NCBI RefSeq assembly: GCF_018343525.1
Contig: NZ_JAGYPH010000002.1
Coordinates: 186,001-250,000 of the forward strand
Length of the DNA stretch: 64,000 nt
Source of the DNA: Lederbergia citrea
GTDB taxonomy: Bacteria; Bacillota; Bacilli; Bacillales; Bacillaceae_C
Reading direction: 5' to 3'
A model generated the notes under the pieces. It was not told where the DNA came from. It ran no database searches and worked only from the letters and a program-made list of their open reading frames with translations. Positions within the stretch are counted from its first letter, which is position 1; every line of letters starts with the position of its first letter. Shown here one piece after another: positions 26,829 to 36,313 of the stretch. A program made the position numbers and the translations under genes.

Positions 26829-27248
26829 TTGGATGATCTTGTAAACCGATTCCAAATTGCCATGCAAATGCTCAAGCGGAATATAGAATCTGGTGTTCAA
26901 AATACATTTGAATCTCCAGTCACTAAACCTCAGACATTTATGCTATATGCTCTTAATAAATTTGGTCAATGTAAGGTTTCACAACTTGCTGAAATGATGG
27001 AAGTCAAACCTAGCGCCATTACAGTGATGATTGATCGATTGGAGGGCGGTGGCTACGTCAAACGTACCCATGGCACCATTGATCGTAGATCTGTGCTGGT
27101 TGAAATGACCCCATCAGGGAAAGACGTATTGAAGAAGGCTATTCGGCAAAGAAATGAAATCTTAAAAACTTACTTATCCCGATTGGAACAAGAGGAAGTT
27201 CGGGTAATTACCGAGTTGTTGGAAAAAATGGTTGACTCTGATAAGTAA
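26829..27248 (+). CDS. MarR-family transcriptional regulator
   Basis: 139 residues. Winged HTH: CKVSQLAEMMEVKPSAITVMIDRLE recognition region in parts at about 49-73, then the wing with DRRSVLVEMTPSGK. TTG start with AGGAGGAGG upstream. Its gene is 26 bp from an efflux pump, so it probably represses both genes and is released by a small lipophilic compound. Ligand unknown. Confidence 0.93.
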   Translation: MDDLVNRFQIAMQMLKRNIESGVQNTFESPVTKPQTFMLYALNKFGQCKVSQLAEMMEVKPSAITVMIDRLEGGGYVKRTHGTIDRRSVLVEMTPSGKDVLKKAIRQRNEILKTYLSRLEQEEVRVITELLEKMVDSDK

Positions 27249-27274
27249 AGATTAACGAAAAGGAAGTGTAGACC

Positions 27275-28888
27275 TTGGGAGATTTGACACAAAAGAAAAA
27301 AGTAACGATTATGATTGCAATTATGGTAGCGATGTTCTTCTCTGCCATTAATCAAACGATTGTGGGCACTGCGATGCCGAGAATTATTGCGATTCTCGGC
27401 GGGATGGAACATTACTCATGGGTCATTACCATCTACATGTTAACGTCCACCATTGCAACAGTCCTGGTCGGAAAATTATCCGATATTTATGGGCGGAAAC
27501 CGTTCATTCTTGCTGGTATTGTATTATTTATGATTGGTGCATTTTTAAGCGGTTTTTCCAAAGATATTTATCAAATGATCACATATCGCGGTATTCAAGG
27601 TCTCGGAGCAGGTGTTATCATGTCATCCGCATTCACCGCTGTTGGGGATTTATTCTCGCCACGTGAACGTGGGAAATGGATGGGTGTGATGATGGCCGTT
27701 TTCGGTGTTTCCAGTGTACTTGGCCCGCCGCTCGGAGGCTGGCTTGTAGACAATATGGATTGGAAATGGCTGTTTTGGATTTTCCTTCCGTTAGGCTTTG
27801 TTGCCTTCGGATTGATTCTAATGCTTTTTCCGAAAACAGTACGCAAAACATCAGAGAAAATCGATTATCTCGGTTCTCTTTTTCTTAGTTTGGCCATTAT
27901 TGCATTGCTCCTAGGCTTTTCATGGGGAGGAACGAAATATGATTGGGGTTCCGCAGAAATCATTGGCTTATTTGTAGCGAGCATTGTTTTTATCGTTGTA
28001 TTTATCTTCGTGGAAAGAAAAGCGACAAGTCCAGTACTGCCATTATCATTGTTCCGTAATGATATTGTTACGATCTCAAATAGTATTGGATTTATTATGA
28101 ACGCTGGAATGATGGGTGCACTCATCTATCTTCCGTTTTTCGTGCAAGGTGTGGAAGGGATTTCTCCCACGTATTCAGGCTATGTCACGATGCCGATGTC
28201 AATCGCAATGGTTGTCGTCAGCGCAATAACTGGAAATTTGATTACCAAAACGGGTAAATATAAACGATTTGCACTCATTGGCATGCCGATTATGATTGCT
28301 GGAATGATCATCATGGCGTTTATGAATAGTGTGTGGATGGCTGTTGTGGCGATGATTGTATTCGGGCTTGGACTTGGTACGGGAATGCCGGTCTTCTCAA
28401 TTACGGTCCAAAACGCAGTGAGTCCTGCGCAGCTCGGAGTAGTAACGGCGTCTTCCCAATTGTTCCGTAATCTGGGCGGTACAATCGGAATTGCTGTCAT
28501 GGGATCAATTATGCAGTCCCAATTGGTCAAAAATATGAAAGCTGCGGTATCTAATAGTGGGTTTGATGTCACCAAAATTGATCCAAAGGCTGCGGAACAG
28601 TTAGCTGCATTCCAAAGTCCGCAAATGCTTCTTGATCAACCTAAGCTAGAGCAGTTAAAGCAGACGCTACCGGCGGAATTGCAGCCGGTTGTAACACAAA
28701 TGATTGATACACTTCGCGAAGCATTAAGCGCATCTTTAACAACTGTCTTTCTAGCAGGTGCATTTTTACTGGTAGTCGCTTTAGTACTTACCTTTTTCTT
28801 AAGGGAAATTCCGCTTCGAACATCTAATAAGATGCCTCAAGAAGAACCGGAAGATGGTAAGTCTCACCAAGCAATTACTAACGAATAA
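27275..28888 (+). CDS. DHA2-family (EmrB/QacA) multidrug MFS exporter
   Basis: 537 residues, about 14 membrane segments. DHA2 motifs: NQTIVGTAMPRI near residue 24, GKLSDIYGRKP in loop 2-3, RGIQGLGAGVIM and LGPPLGGWL. The C-terminus carries a long loop before the last segment. Likely drug or toxicant efflux by proton antiport. TTG start after GGAAGTG. Operon with the MarR gene. Confidence 0.92.
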   Translation: MGDLTQKKKVTIMIAIMVAMFFSAINQTIVGTAMPRIIAILGGMEHYSWVITIYMLTSTIATVLVGKLSDIYGRKPFILAGIVLFMIGAFLSGFSKDIYQMITYRGIQGLGAGVIMSSAFTAVGDLFSPRERGKWMGVMMAVFGVSSVLGPPLGGWLVDNMDWKWLFWIFLPLGFVAFGLILMLFPKTVRKTSEKIDYLGSLFLSLAIIALLLGFSWGGTKYDWGSAEIIGLFVASIVFIVVFIFVERKATSPVLPLSLFRNDIVTISNSIGFIMNAGMMGALIYLPFFVQGVEGISPTYSGYVTMPMSIAMVVVSAITGNLITKTGKYKRFALIGMPIMIAGMIIMAFMNSVWMAVVAMIVFGLGLGTGMPVFSITVQNAVSPAQLGVVTASSQLFRNLGGTIGIAVMGSIMQSQLVKNMKAAVSNSGFDVTKIDPKAAEQLAAFQSPQMLLDQPKLEQLKQTLPAELQPVVTQMIDTLREALSASLTTVFLAGAFLLVVALVLTFFLREIPLRTSNKMPQEEPEDGKSHQAITNE

Positions 28889-28899
28889 GTGAAACAACG

Positions 28900-28935
28900 A
28901 AAGATACGGCCCGGTAATGGTCCGTATCTTTCCAT
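28900..28935 (+). terminator. Terminator of the marR-efflux operon
   Basis: AAAGATACGG / CCGTATCTTT stem with a 12-nt loop. Confidence 0.8.
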
Positions 28936-28977
28936 ATAATATGGATAATATATTAGGGGAAATTGGAGCGATTATGG

Positions 28978-29739
28978 ATGACTTCAAACCAAGTCGAACA
29001 GATAAAAAGGATGAAAAATGAATTTACTCGTTTTATGCTCATGTATAAATTCGCACTGAATGAACTTGAGACAAAAATCGAGATATTAAAAGAAGAATTT
29101 CACTTTCTTCATGACTATAATCCGATTGAACATACAAAATCTCGATTGAAATCACCTGAAAGCATTATTAATAAGCTTTATAGAAAAGGAGGGGATATTA
29201 CATTTCACAGCATAAAAAGTAATATTAAGGATATTGCTGGGTTGCGTATTACATGTTCCTTTATTTCCGATATTTATAGAATCAGTGACATGCTGAAAAA
29301 CCAAAGGGATCTGAAAGTTTTGGAGGTCAAAGATTATATTAAAAACCCAAAGCCAAATGGTTATCGCAGTCTTCATCTGTTAGTTGAAGTACCGGTGTTT
29401 ATGTCAGATCGGGAAGAACATGTATGTGTAGAAATCCAAATTCGAACCATCGCCATGGATTTCTGGGCAAGTTTGGAACATAAAATCTATTATAAATACA
29501 ATCAGTCTGTTCCAACAAACCTCCTTCGGGAATTAAAGGAAGCCGCGGACTCTGCAACCGCTCTGGATCAAAAGATGGAGAGTCTTCATCGTGAAATAGC
29601 AGTTGTTAAAGAGGAACAAGTGGATAATATAGAGGAAAACTTGACACAGCTCATCATAAATAACCAAAAGTTTTCGATTCCGGAATCCTTGCTAAGTCTT
29701 ATGGGGAACGATCAGAATGACTCTAAAAATATTAAATAA
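28978..29739 (+). CDS. Small alarmone synthetase, RelP/YwaC type
   Basis: 253 residues. A lone RelA/SpoT synthetase domain without hydrolase, TGS or ACT parts. The YKFALNELETK...NPIEHTKSR front, DIAGLRITCSFISDIYR, PNGYRSLHLLVE and EIQIRTIAMDFWASLEHKIYYK segments match B. subtilis YwaC (RelP) more closely than YjbM (RelQ). It makes (p)ppGpp from GTP/GDP and ATP, usually under envelope stress. The ATG at 28978 is chosen over an upstream TTG because GGAG lies nine bases before it. The C-terminal about 40 residues are extra and not recognised. Confidence 0.93.
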   Translation: MTSNQVEQIKRMKNEFTRFMLMYKFALNELETKIEILKEEFHFLHDYNPIEHTKSRLKSPESIINKLYRKGGDITFHSIKSNIKDIAGLRITCSFISDIYRISDMLKNQRDLKVLEVKDYIKNPKPNGYRSLHLLVEVPVFMSDREEHVCVEIQIRTIAMDFWASLEHKIYYKYNQSVPTNLLRELKEAADSATALDQKMESLHREIAVVKEEQVDNIEENLTQLIINNQKFSIPESLLSLMGNDQNDSKNIK

Positions 29740-29835
29740 AAATAGTAAGTATTGGAAATAATGCTGCCTAATCTATTTAAAATTGTTGTATACTTAGAAG
29801 AATCGGAAGTTTAAATTTTGGGTGAGGTGGTATTT

Positions 29836-30069
29836 TTGATTGGTTTAGGTACAATTGCCGTCGTAATGATTTTTACAATCCCTATCGTTGCAATCATTAC
29901 TGAACATTCTCGAAAAAAGGCCAAAATCAAAAGTAATATTATTAAAGAAGAAATCGAATTAGAAAAAATCAAACAACAGAACTTTTTGCTTGAAACGGAA
30001 AAAATGCGACTTGAACTTGAAAAAATGCATCTAGATACATCAAAAGAAGATAAATACTTGATAAAGTAA
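29836..30069 (+). CDS. Small membrane-anchored coiled-coil protein
   Basis: About 77 residues: one N-terminal membrane helix (about 2-22), a short basic turn (HSRKKAK) and a charged coiled coil to the end. The layout resembles PspB-type stress proteins but the sequence is not recognisably PspB. TTG at 29836 is chosen because GTGAGGTGG precedes it; an upstream TTG at 29818 is the alternative. A strong terminator follows. It lies between the alarmone synthetase and a secreted protease; no operon is evident. Confidence 0.65.
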   Translation: MIGLGTIAVVMIFTIPIVAIITEHSRKKAKIKSNIIKEEIELEKIKQQNFLLETEKMRLELEKMHLDTSKEDKYLIK

Positions 30070-30075
30070 TTTTTG

Positions 30076-30110
30076 GAGCAACGAATCATTAGTCGTTGTT
30101 CTATTTTTTT
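30076..30110 (+). terminator. Terminator after the small membrane protein
   Basis: GAGCAACGA / TCGTTGTTC stem followed by a T tract. Confidence 0.88.
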
Positions 30111-30283
30111 GCAATAAATTGTGTGATTGCTACAAAATACTCCCTTATCCATGTTGAGCGATGTAAGTATTTGTTATACGAATATTAAAGGAAATACTCA
30201 GTTTCCCGGCTAATTATATGTATATCGGCCTTGTCTTTTTTATAGGCATTGTTCGTATAATTATTCACTTGGGGAGGAACAAG

Positions 30284-31711
30284 ATGAAAAAGTTTTTTGC
30301 GGTTGTATTCAGTTTTGTTTTAGTATTTAGCTTCTTACCGTTCGTGAATGGAGCGAAAGCAAGTGGGCCGGATGCGCGGAGCTATTCTGTTCTATTTAAC
30401 AAAAATAGTATTCCAGCAAATTTCGAACAACAGGTAAAAAGCTTAGGTGGGGAAGTCTTATATTCAGTTCCTGAAATTGGTTTTGCACAAGTCAAAGCTT
30501 CAAAGTCATCATTTACTAAAATTAAAGGCATTTCAGGTGTGAGTGCATCGAATCCATCTGTGACATGGAGCCTACCGAAATCTGAGAGAATAAAGGAAAG
30601 TGCTGTAAATCCAGCGAAGGCAGCACTTTGGGACATGCAATGGGATATTAAGCGGATTACTAATAATGGGGAAAGCTATAAACTTGGAACTGGTTCACAT
30701 AATGTAGTAGTCGGAATTATTGATACAGGGATTGATCGCGACCATCCGGATTTAGTGAAAAATCTTTTACCTGGTTCGAAAAACTTTGTTCCTGCCGGCG
30801 GATTTGATGGTGAGGAACCCAGTGAAAATGGTGATCCGAATGCGTTCGATGATCAACATGGTCATGGCAGCCATGTTGCCGGGTCGATTGCAGGGAACGG
30901 CGCCATGTTAGGTGTTGCACCTAATACCGGAATTCGTGCCTATCGTGTGTTCGGTACAAGCTCTGCTGAGACCTCCTGGATTATTGCCGCAATGGTTGCA
31001 GCCGCAAATGATGGGGTTGATGTCATTTCCATGAGTTTAGGCGGCTTTGATGTTATGGGACAAATTTTCTATATTGATCCAGTGACAGGCAAGAAAGAAA
31101 ATCTCGGAAATGATGTAGCAGACTTTAAAGCGTATAAGCGTGCTGTGGACTATGTCACTAAAAAGGGATCGCTCGTTGTTGTAGCAGCAGGAAATGAAAG
31201 TCTCAATGCTACAAACAAAAAAGAAGTCATGGATTACATGAACGAAGAATATGCGGGAGATGGATTATATTTTGTTGGTGCTGGTTTTGAAGTTCCTGGA
31301 ACGACTCCTGGTGTCGTAACCGTTTCAGCAACTGGGCAAAACGATATTCTAGCAAACTATTCAAACTATGGACCAGGCTTTATTGACATTGCAGCGGTAG
31401 GTGGAGATGCGAGAATGTATGACCAATACTTTGCGGAAGGGAGATTTGCTGAATATCTTTCAAAGCGTCTATTTGAACAAGAATTTAACTTAAGCGCAAG
31501 TGAGGATGGGGGCTGGTATTGGTCAATCGGTACATCGATGGCAACACCAAAAGTATCAGCGGTTGCTGCGCTGCTAGTAGACAAATACGGAAAAATGTCA
31601 CCAGCAAAGCTGCAAGACCTTCTGTATAAAAAAGCGGTCGACCCTGTAAAAGGGAAAGACAAATCGTATTTCGGAAACGGCCATTTGAATTCGTATAAGG
31701 CATTGAAATAA
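30284..31711 (+). CDS. Secreted subtilisin-like (S8) serine protease
   Basis: 475 residues. Signal peptide about 1-27 (FVNGAKASG end), an inhibitor-I9-like propeptide (YSVLFNKNSIPANFEQQVKS onward), then the S8 domain with Asp147 (IIDTGID), His194 (HGHGSHVAG) and Ser418 (GTSMATP). The oxyanion Asn is in AAGNES. It carries an insert of about 90 residues between the last strands and Ser418, longer than in subtilisin. ATG with GGGGAGG is chosen over an upstream in-frame ATG. Probably a released extracellular protease. Confidence 0.95.
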   Translation: MKKFFAVVFSFVLVFSFLPFVNGAKASGPDARSYSVLFNKNSIPANFEQQVKSLGGEVLYSVPEIGFAQVKASKSSFTKIKGISGVSASNPSVTWSLPKSERIKESAVNPAKAALWDMQWDIKRITNNGESYKLGTGSHNVVVGIIDTGIDRDHPDLVKNLLPGSKNFVPAGGFDGEEPSENGDPNAFDDQHGHGSHVAGSIAGNGAMLGVAPNTGIRAYRVFGTSSAETSWIIAAMVAAANDGVDVISMSLGGFDVMGQIFYIDPVTGKKENLGNDVADFKAYKRAVDYVTKKGSLVVVAAGNESLNATNKKEVMDYMNEEYAGDGLYFVGAGFEVPGTTPGVVTVSATGQNDILANYSNYGPGFIDIAAVGGDARMYDQYFAEGRFAEYLSKRLFEQEFNLSASEDGGWYWSIGTSMATPKVSAVAALLVDKYGKMSPAKLQDLLYKKAVDPVKGKDKSYFGNGHLNSYKALK

Positions 31712-31780
31712 GTAAATATTTTAAAGGAGAAATTGAATTAGGGGAACTTTCGTTAGTAAAATAATTTGTAGAAAGCGATT

Positions 31781-31811
31781 AGGACAACGATCTATGGTCG
31801 TTGTCCTATTT
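31781..31811 (+). terminator. Terminator after the subtilase
   Basis: AGGACAACG / CGTTGTCCT stem, then ATTTG. Confidence 0.75.
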
Positions 31812-31829
31812 GATTGGAATGATCTATGA

Positions 31830-31897
31830 GAATGTGAGAAAAAGGGAGGATCCGGGAACCATGAAGCATTCATGAGGACAGGGAATGTGAGAAAAAG
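31830..31897 (+). repeat. 15-bp direct repeat upstream of the two-component operon
   Basis: GAATGTGAGAAAAAG occurs at 31830-31844 and again, identical, at 31883-31897, 53 bp apart (about five helical turns). It lies 125-190 bp before the sensor kinase gene. It might be a paired site for the AraC-type response regulator coded there; that is inference. Nothing else is seen in the rest of 31712-32021. Confidence 0.6.
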
Positions 31898-32021
31898 AGA
31901 AAACAGTTCCCATAGAGCTACATTATGGAAGCTTGAAAAATCAATTAAGTACCTACCCTAGTCATAAAGTCCCTTTCATAGTAAAATTATTTATAATATT
32001 GGAAAATCGGTGGTGCTCATC

Positions 32022-32822
32022 ATGGTTTCCTATGAAAGCTTCTTCTTATTAATCTTAATTAGTGTACTAGGACCAGTGGTTGGATTACTTACGCTCATCT
32101 TTTTCAACGCGTTTGAGCGACAAGTTTATTTACTAGAAGTAGAAAACACACAAGTGCTACTAGAAAAAGAGTTAGAAACAAGTAAATATATTCAGCTGAA
32201 TCAACAAATTCAGCCCCATTTTTTATTTAATGCTCTGAATTCGATGCTTGGATTAATCAGGTTGAAGAAATATGATCGATTGGAAAACGTTTTTGAGCAT
32301 ATGGTGCTGTATTTACGTTCTAAATATAATGAGGAAAAATCATTGTATACGTTGCGCGAAGAACTTGATTATACAAAGCACTTTATTGCAATTCAGCAAT
32401 TGCGGTTTGGCGAGCGCCTTCAAGTAGATTGGTTGATTGAGGAAGAAATCGAGGAGGCGTTGATAGTACCATACGTATTGCAAACACTTGTTGAAAATGC
32501 ATTTAAGCACGGAATAGAAAATATTGAAGGTGAAGGTATTTTGCAAATAACGATACAATCGACTGACGAGCAACAGCTTTTACTGATAGTGGAAGATAAT
32601 GGTCCGGGTTTTCAAGTGAACCCATTGTCTGGCAAAGGCGGGGTTGGCTTAATGAACATCACGAAACGATTGAAGTTATTATTTGGAGACGAGGCAAAGA
32701 TAGATTTTTTAACTAGTCAAAGGGAACACGGTGGAAAGGTAGTGGTGTCTTTGCCGAAAATTTATCATTTCGATGAACTGGGGGGTGAACATGAAGATGA
32801 ATATTCTTCTATTGGACGATGA
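32022..32822 (+). CDS. Sensor histidine kinase, LytS/YesM type
   Basis: About 266 residues. One N-terminal membrane helix (about 3-27) without a large outside domain, a coiled-coil linker, the His_kinase domain with phospho-His in QPHFLFNALNS, and an HATPase with LVENAFKHGIEN (N box) and EDNGPGF (G1). The small size suggests it senses within the membrane or through a partner such as the polytopic protein two genes down. The start is uncertain: ATG 32022 or one of two GTG codons just upstream. The 3' end overlaps the regulator gene by 32 bp. Confidence 0.9.
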   Translation: MVSYESFFLLILISVLGPVVGLLTLIFFNAFERQVYLLEVENTQVLLEKELETSKYIQLNQQIQPHFLFNALNSMLGLIRLKKYDRLENVFEHMVLYLRSKYNEEKSLYTLREELDYTKHFIAIQQLRFGERLQVDWLIEEEIEEALIVPYVLQTLVENAFKHGIENIEGEGILQITIQSTDEQQLLLIVEDNGPGFQVNPLSGKGGVGLMNITKRLKLLFGDEAKIDFLTSQREHGGKVVVSLPKIYHFDELGGEHEDEYSSIGR

Positions 32823-33516
32823 GCCGATTGAATTGGAACAATTAGAGTTGTTGATTCATTCACATTTCCCTACTTGGACTATTTATAAAGCTTTATTCGG
32901 GTCAAATGCCATTGAACTAGCTGAAAAAATGGCAACCGATGGGAAGCAGTTTCAACTCGCACTTATGGATATTAAATTACCTGGACGAAATGGTCTGGAG
33001 GTCGCCGGGAAGCTTAAAGAACTCATGCCTTCCATAGAAATCATCATTGTTTCGGCATTTCAAAACTTTGATTATGCAAAGCAATCGATCCATTTAAAAG
33101 TAATTGATTATTTAGTAAAGCCAGTGATGGAACGAGAATTGATCGCAAGTATTCACTCATTCTTAAATGAGCACCCAGAATACAATATCCATACGGAAGT
33201 TGTTCAAGAAGTGATGCAGTTAGTAAAAAATGATTACAATCTGCCACTTAAATTATCAGAAATTGCCAACAAGCTTCATATTAATGCGAGCTACTTAAGC
33301 AGACTCTTTAGTGAAGAAGTAGGCACATCCTTTTCTGATTATTTACTCAATTACCGAGTGGAGAAGGCTAAGAATCTACTATTAAGTCAGAAAAGATGGC
33401 CCATTCAACGTATCGCTGAAGAATGTGGTTTTAATAGCCAGCATTATTTCAGCAGTGCCTTCAAAAAAATTACAAGCTGTACTCCAAAAGAATATCGAAA
33501 TAAAGGAATTGCATAA
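32791..33516 (+). CDS. Response regulator, REC plus AraC-type HTH (YesN type)
   Basis: 241 residues. Receiver domain with acidic pocket DDEP and phospho-acceptor Asp60 (LMDIKLPG), Lys in VKPV near residue 110, then a C-terminal AraC double HTH (LKLSEIANKLHINASYLSRLF and RIAEECGFNSQHYFSSAFK in parts). ATG after GGGGGTG, inside the 3' end of the kinase gene. Its targets are probably the adjacent genes, possibly the peptide transporter starting at 34628. Confidence 0.94.
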   Translation: MKMNILLLDDEPIELEQLELLIHSHFPTWTIYKALFGSNAIELAEKMATDGKQFQLALMDIKLPGRNGLEVAGKLKELMPSIEIIIVSAFQNFDYAKQSIHLKVIDYLVKPVMERELIASIHSFLNEHPEYNIHTEVVQEVMQLVKNDYNLPLKLSEIANKLHINASYLSRLFSEEVGTSFSDYLLNYRVEKAKNLLLSQKRWPIQRIAEECGFNSQHYFSSAFKKITSCTPKEYRNKGIA

Positions 33517-33522
33517 GAATTG

Positions 33523-34566
33523 ATGATGAAGTCAATAAAACCATTGAGCGTAACGTATTTAATTTCAAACTGGCTATCTATAAGTATGATTTTTTTAATT
33601 AGTGAAGCGGTGATTCAATACGGAGTCTTTGCAGGTTTTGTCATTGTATGCACATTTTTACTAGCGTTTTGTGCAGCCTTGCCTTTTTTAAGACCTATTC
33701 TCTCCAATTCTGCACCAGTAAAAAATAGAAGCTGGTTAAACTGGCTTTTGTTAGCGGTTTGGCTACTGGAAATCTTCATATTACATCTATTAATTAGTGG
33801 AGTGCTTTTACATACATTTTTCAATATGCATAATACCGTTTCTGTTTTCTTTACCGTTGCGGTCATACTGCTGATCATTACATTTCTTTCAAAGTGGAGA
33901 ATGGTCATTTTTGCGGTAAAAAATATTAAGTTTATCTTAATCAGTAGTTTAGCTATTTTTCTGCCTACTTATATTTATTTACAAAAAGGGCTCGAATCCG
34001 TCTATCATGACCTGCTGCATTATCATCCTACTATTCTTCATAACGAACAAAAGGGCATATGGATGTTTATTACAATCGCGTTTTTGATTTTCTTTTCAAA
34101 ATTTTTGCTTCAAGGGGAACTGCTCGCTAAATATACGGGGCCTGTCTTACATAAGGGGATTCGCAAGTTATTTGTAGCGGTTTTTATTTTTTCGACATTT
34201 ATAATGGCTTTTTCAACGATGACAGTTGTTGCAATCACGCAAAATTTGGAGGTTAGCCATGTAAATGAGTTGCTCGTATTCCTGATCAAAAAATTATCAA
34301 CCCCGAGCATATCTCATTTAATTGGAATTGTGCTTTACTTATCTACTTTACTTACATTGGTCATTTCTTTTTTTCAATTTGAAGATCGTTTAAATCTGAG
34401 AATTCCTCAAGTTTTAATGATAATAGCAGCCATTTTGGCTATGATCATTGATCATTTTCAACTGACTCTTTTAACGATTTATAGTTTTGCAGGAATCTTT
34501 ATCAGTGGGATGGTTCTTATTTTCTTATTTCACAAGATGTCAATAAACATTAAAAATTTGAAATAA
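33523..34566 (+). CDS. Polytopic membrane protein of unknown function
   Basis: About 347 residues, some ten hydrophobic segments, few charged residues, no recognised family motif. It follows the response regulator by only six bases and has no ribosome-binding site of its own worth the name, so translation is likely coupled. Adjacent ATGs at 33523 and 33526 are both possible. Being the third gene of a two-component operon whose kinase lacks an outside domain, it may be a sensor partner or a transporter. Confidence 0.75.
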   Translation: MMKSIKPLSVTYLISNWLSISMIFLISEAVIQYGVFAGFVIVCTFLLAFCAALPFLRPILSNSAPVKNRSWLNWLLLAVWLLEIFILHLLISGVLLHTFFNMHNTVSVFFTVAVILLIITFLSKWRMVIFAVKNIKFILISSLAIFLPTYIYLQKGLESVYHDLLHYHPTILHNEQKGIWMFITIAFLIFFSKFLLQGELLAKYTGPVLHKGIRKLFVAVFIFSTFIMAFSTMTVVAITQNLEVSHVNELLVFLIKKLSTPSISHLIGIVLYLSTLLTLVISFFQFEDRLNLRIPQVLMIIAAILAMIIDHFQLTLLTIYSFAGIFISGMVLIFLFHKMSINIKNLK

Positions 34567-34627
34567 TATCGCAACATTGTTGTTAGAAGATTCCCTATAA
34601 TAAGAAAAAAGAGGGGGTCGAGAATGT

Positions 34628-36247
34628 ATGAAGAGAGCCAAAATAAATTTGCTTTCTTTTTTTCTTGTTATTGCTTTAGTGATGACTGGATGTAGTTCCA
34701 AGTCTTCGACTGAAGAAGGAAAAGAAGGAAAAGCAGGCAATTCGAAAACGGCTAGAAACAACACACTTGTGATTGGTTTGGAAGCTGAGCCAACATCTTT
34801 AGATGCGCATCAGCTGTCAGACTTTAACTCAAGCCGGACTGCAATGGAATTGTACGATCAGCTCGTGCACTTTAAAGATGAAAGTACTGAACTAGAACCC
34901 GGGCTTGCAGAAAAATGGGATGTTTCAGATGATGGTCTCGAATACACGTTTTATTTAAAGAAGGATGTAAAATTCCACGATGATACTCCATTTAATGCAG
35001 ATGCAGTCAAGTTCAGCATTGATCGCCAAATCGATCCGAAGCATCCTTTCCATGATACCGGGCAATATGCCTATGCTGATTTTACATTCGGATCAGTTGA
35101 TAAGGTGGAAGTAGTCGATGAATATACGGTGAAAATTACTTTGAAAGAGACATTTGCGCCGTTTTTAGGGAATATGGCGATGCATGCCGCAAGTATTGTC
35201 AGTCCAACAGCAGTAGAAAAATATGGTGCTGATTTCACAAAAAACCCTGTGGGAACGGGTCCATATAAATTTGTGAAATGGGATCCAGGCGTTGAAGTTA
35301 TTCTGGAGAAAAATGAAGATTATTTTAAAGGTGCACCTTCTGTTGAGAAATTGATTTTTAAACCAATTACAGAACCGCAAACGCGCTTGGCAGAACTTGA
35401 ATCAGGAAATATTGATTTTATCGTGAATGTTCCACCAGATGATATTGCCAGACTAAAAGATGATTCAAACTTACAAGTAATTGAACAGGCTGGCATGCAT
35501 GTATGGTGGACAGCACTGAATACACAGCGGGAACCGTTTAACAATGTGAAAGTGCGTCAAGCTGTGAACTATGCGGTGAATAAGGAAGCGATTGTAGAAG
35601 GGATTTTACAAGGGACGGGTGAGGTGGCAAACAGTCCAGTACCGCCTACCGTATGGGGGCACAGTCCTAATGTGAAAAACTATGCATTTGACACTGAGAA
35701 AGCGAAGGAGCTTTTAGCTGAGGCTGGTTATCCAGACGGATTTGAGGTAACCTATTGGGTTCCAGAATCGGGAAGCGGTATGCAGCAGCCTGAAGCAATG
35801 GCGGCAGCAATCCAGGCCGACTTGGCTAAAATTGGTGTGAAAGTGAAGATTCAAACGCTTGAGTGGGGAACGTATTTAGATAAAGTATTCGTACCTGCCG
35901 AAGAAAACGAGATGGATATGCACCAAATGTCTTGGATGGGTGACAATGGTGATCCGGATAACTTCTTATATATTTTGTTAAGCGGTCAGCAATGGCCGAC
36001 AGCTGGCTTTAATGATTCCTACTACCAAAATAAAAAAGTAGATGAATTATTGGAGAAAGCAAGAGTCATTAATGACAAGAATGAACGGACAAAAATGTAT
36101 GAAGAAGTACAAGAATTAGTGATGGAGGATGCTCCTTGGATTGTTGTGGACCATGAAAAACAAATTGTCGTGGCAAACAGCCGTCTAAAAGACTTCAAGC
36201 TTCATCCAACCGGCGTGTTTAGATTTTCAAAAGTAACAGTAGAATAA
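34628..36247 (+). CDS. Peptide/nickel-type ABC transporter substrate-binding lipoprotein
   Basis: 539 residues, SBP family 5 (OppA/DppA/GsiB). Lipobox VMTGC (Cys22), a Gly/Ser/Lys/Glu-rich tether, then LVIGLEAEPTSLDAHQ, YDQLV, the GTGPYKFVKW loop and RQAVNYAVNKEAIV. It binds an oligopeptide or peptide-like ligand such as glutathione. AGAGGGGG before ATG. A strong intra-operon hairpin follows. Confidence 0.93.
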   Translation: MKRAKINLLSFFLVIALVMTGCSSKSSTEEGKEGKAGNSKTARNNTLVIGLEAEPTSLDAHQLSDFNSSRTAMELYDQLVHFKDESTELEPGLAEKWDVSDDGLEYTFYLKKDVKFHDDTPFNADAVKFSIDRQIDPKHPFHDTGQYAYADFTFGSVDKVEVVDEYTVKITLKETFAPFLGNMAMHAASIVSPTAVEKYGADFTKNPVGTGPYKFVKWDPGVEVILEKNEDYFKGAPSVEKLIFKPITEPQTRLAELESGNIDFIVNVPPDDIARLKDDSNLQVIEQAGMHVWWTALNTQREPFNNVKVRQAVNYAVNKEAIVEGILQGTGEVANSPVPPTVWGHSPNVKNYAFDTEKAKELLAEAGYPDGFEVTYWVPESGSGMQQPEAMAAAIQADLAKIGVKVKIQTLEWGTYLDKVFVPAEENEMDMHQMSWMGDNGDPDNFLYILLSGQQWPTAGFNDSYYQNKKVDELLEKARVINDKNERTKMYEEVQELVMEDAPWIVVDHEKQIVVANSRLKDFKLHPTGVFRFSKVTVE

Positions 36248-36258
36248 AAGATCCATAA

Positions 36259-36294
36259 AGGTAAAGAGGAGAGTATCTCCTCTTTACCTATTTC
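36259..36294 (+). terminator. Intra-operon hairpin after the peptide-binding protein gene
   Basis: AGGTAAAGAGGAGA / TCTCCTCTTTACCT, a perfect 14-bp stem with a three-base loop and TATTTCTT after it. Probably a leaky terminator or mRNA end that keeps permease levels below binding-protein levels. Confidence 0.8.
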
Positions 36295-36313
36295 TTAAGT
36301 TGAGGTGAGCGAG

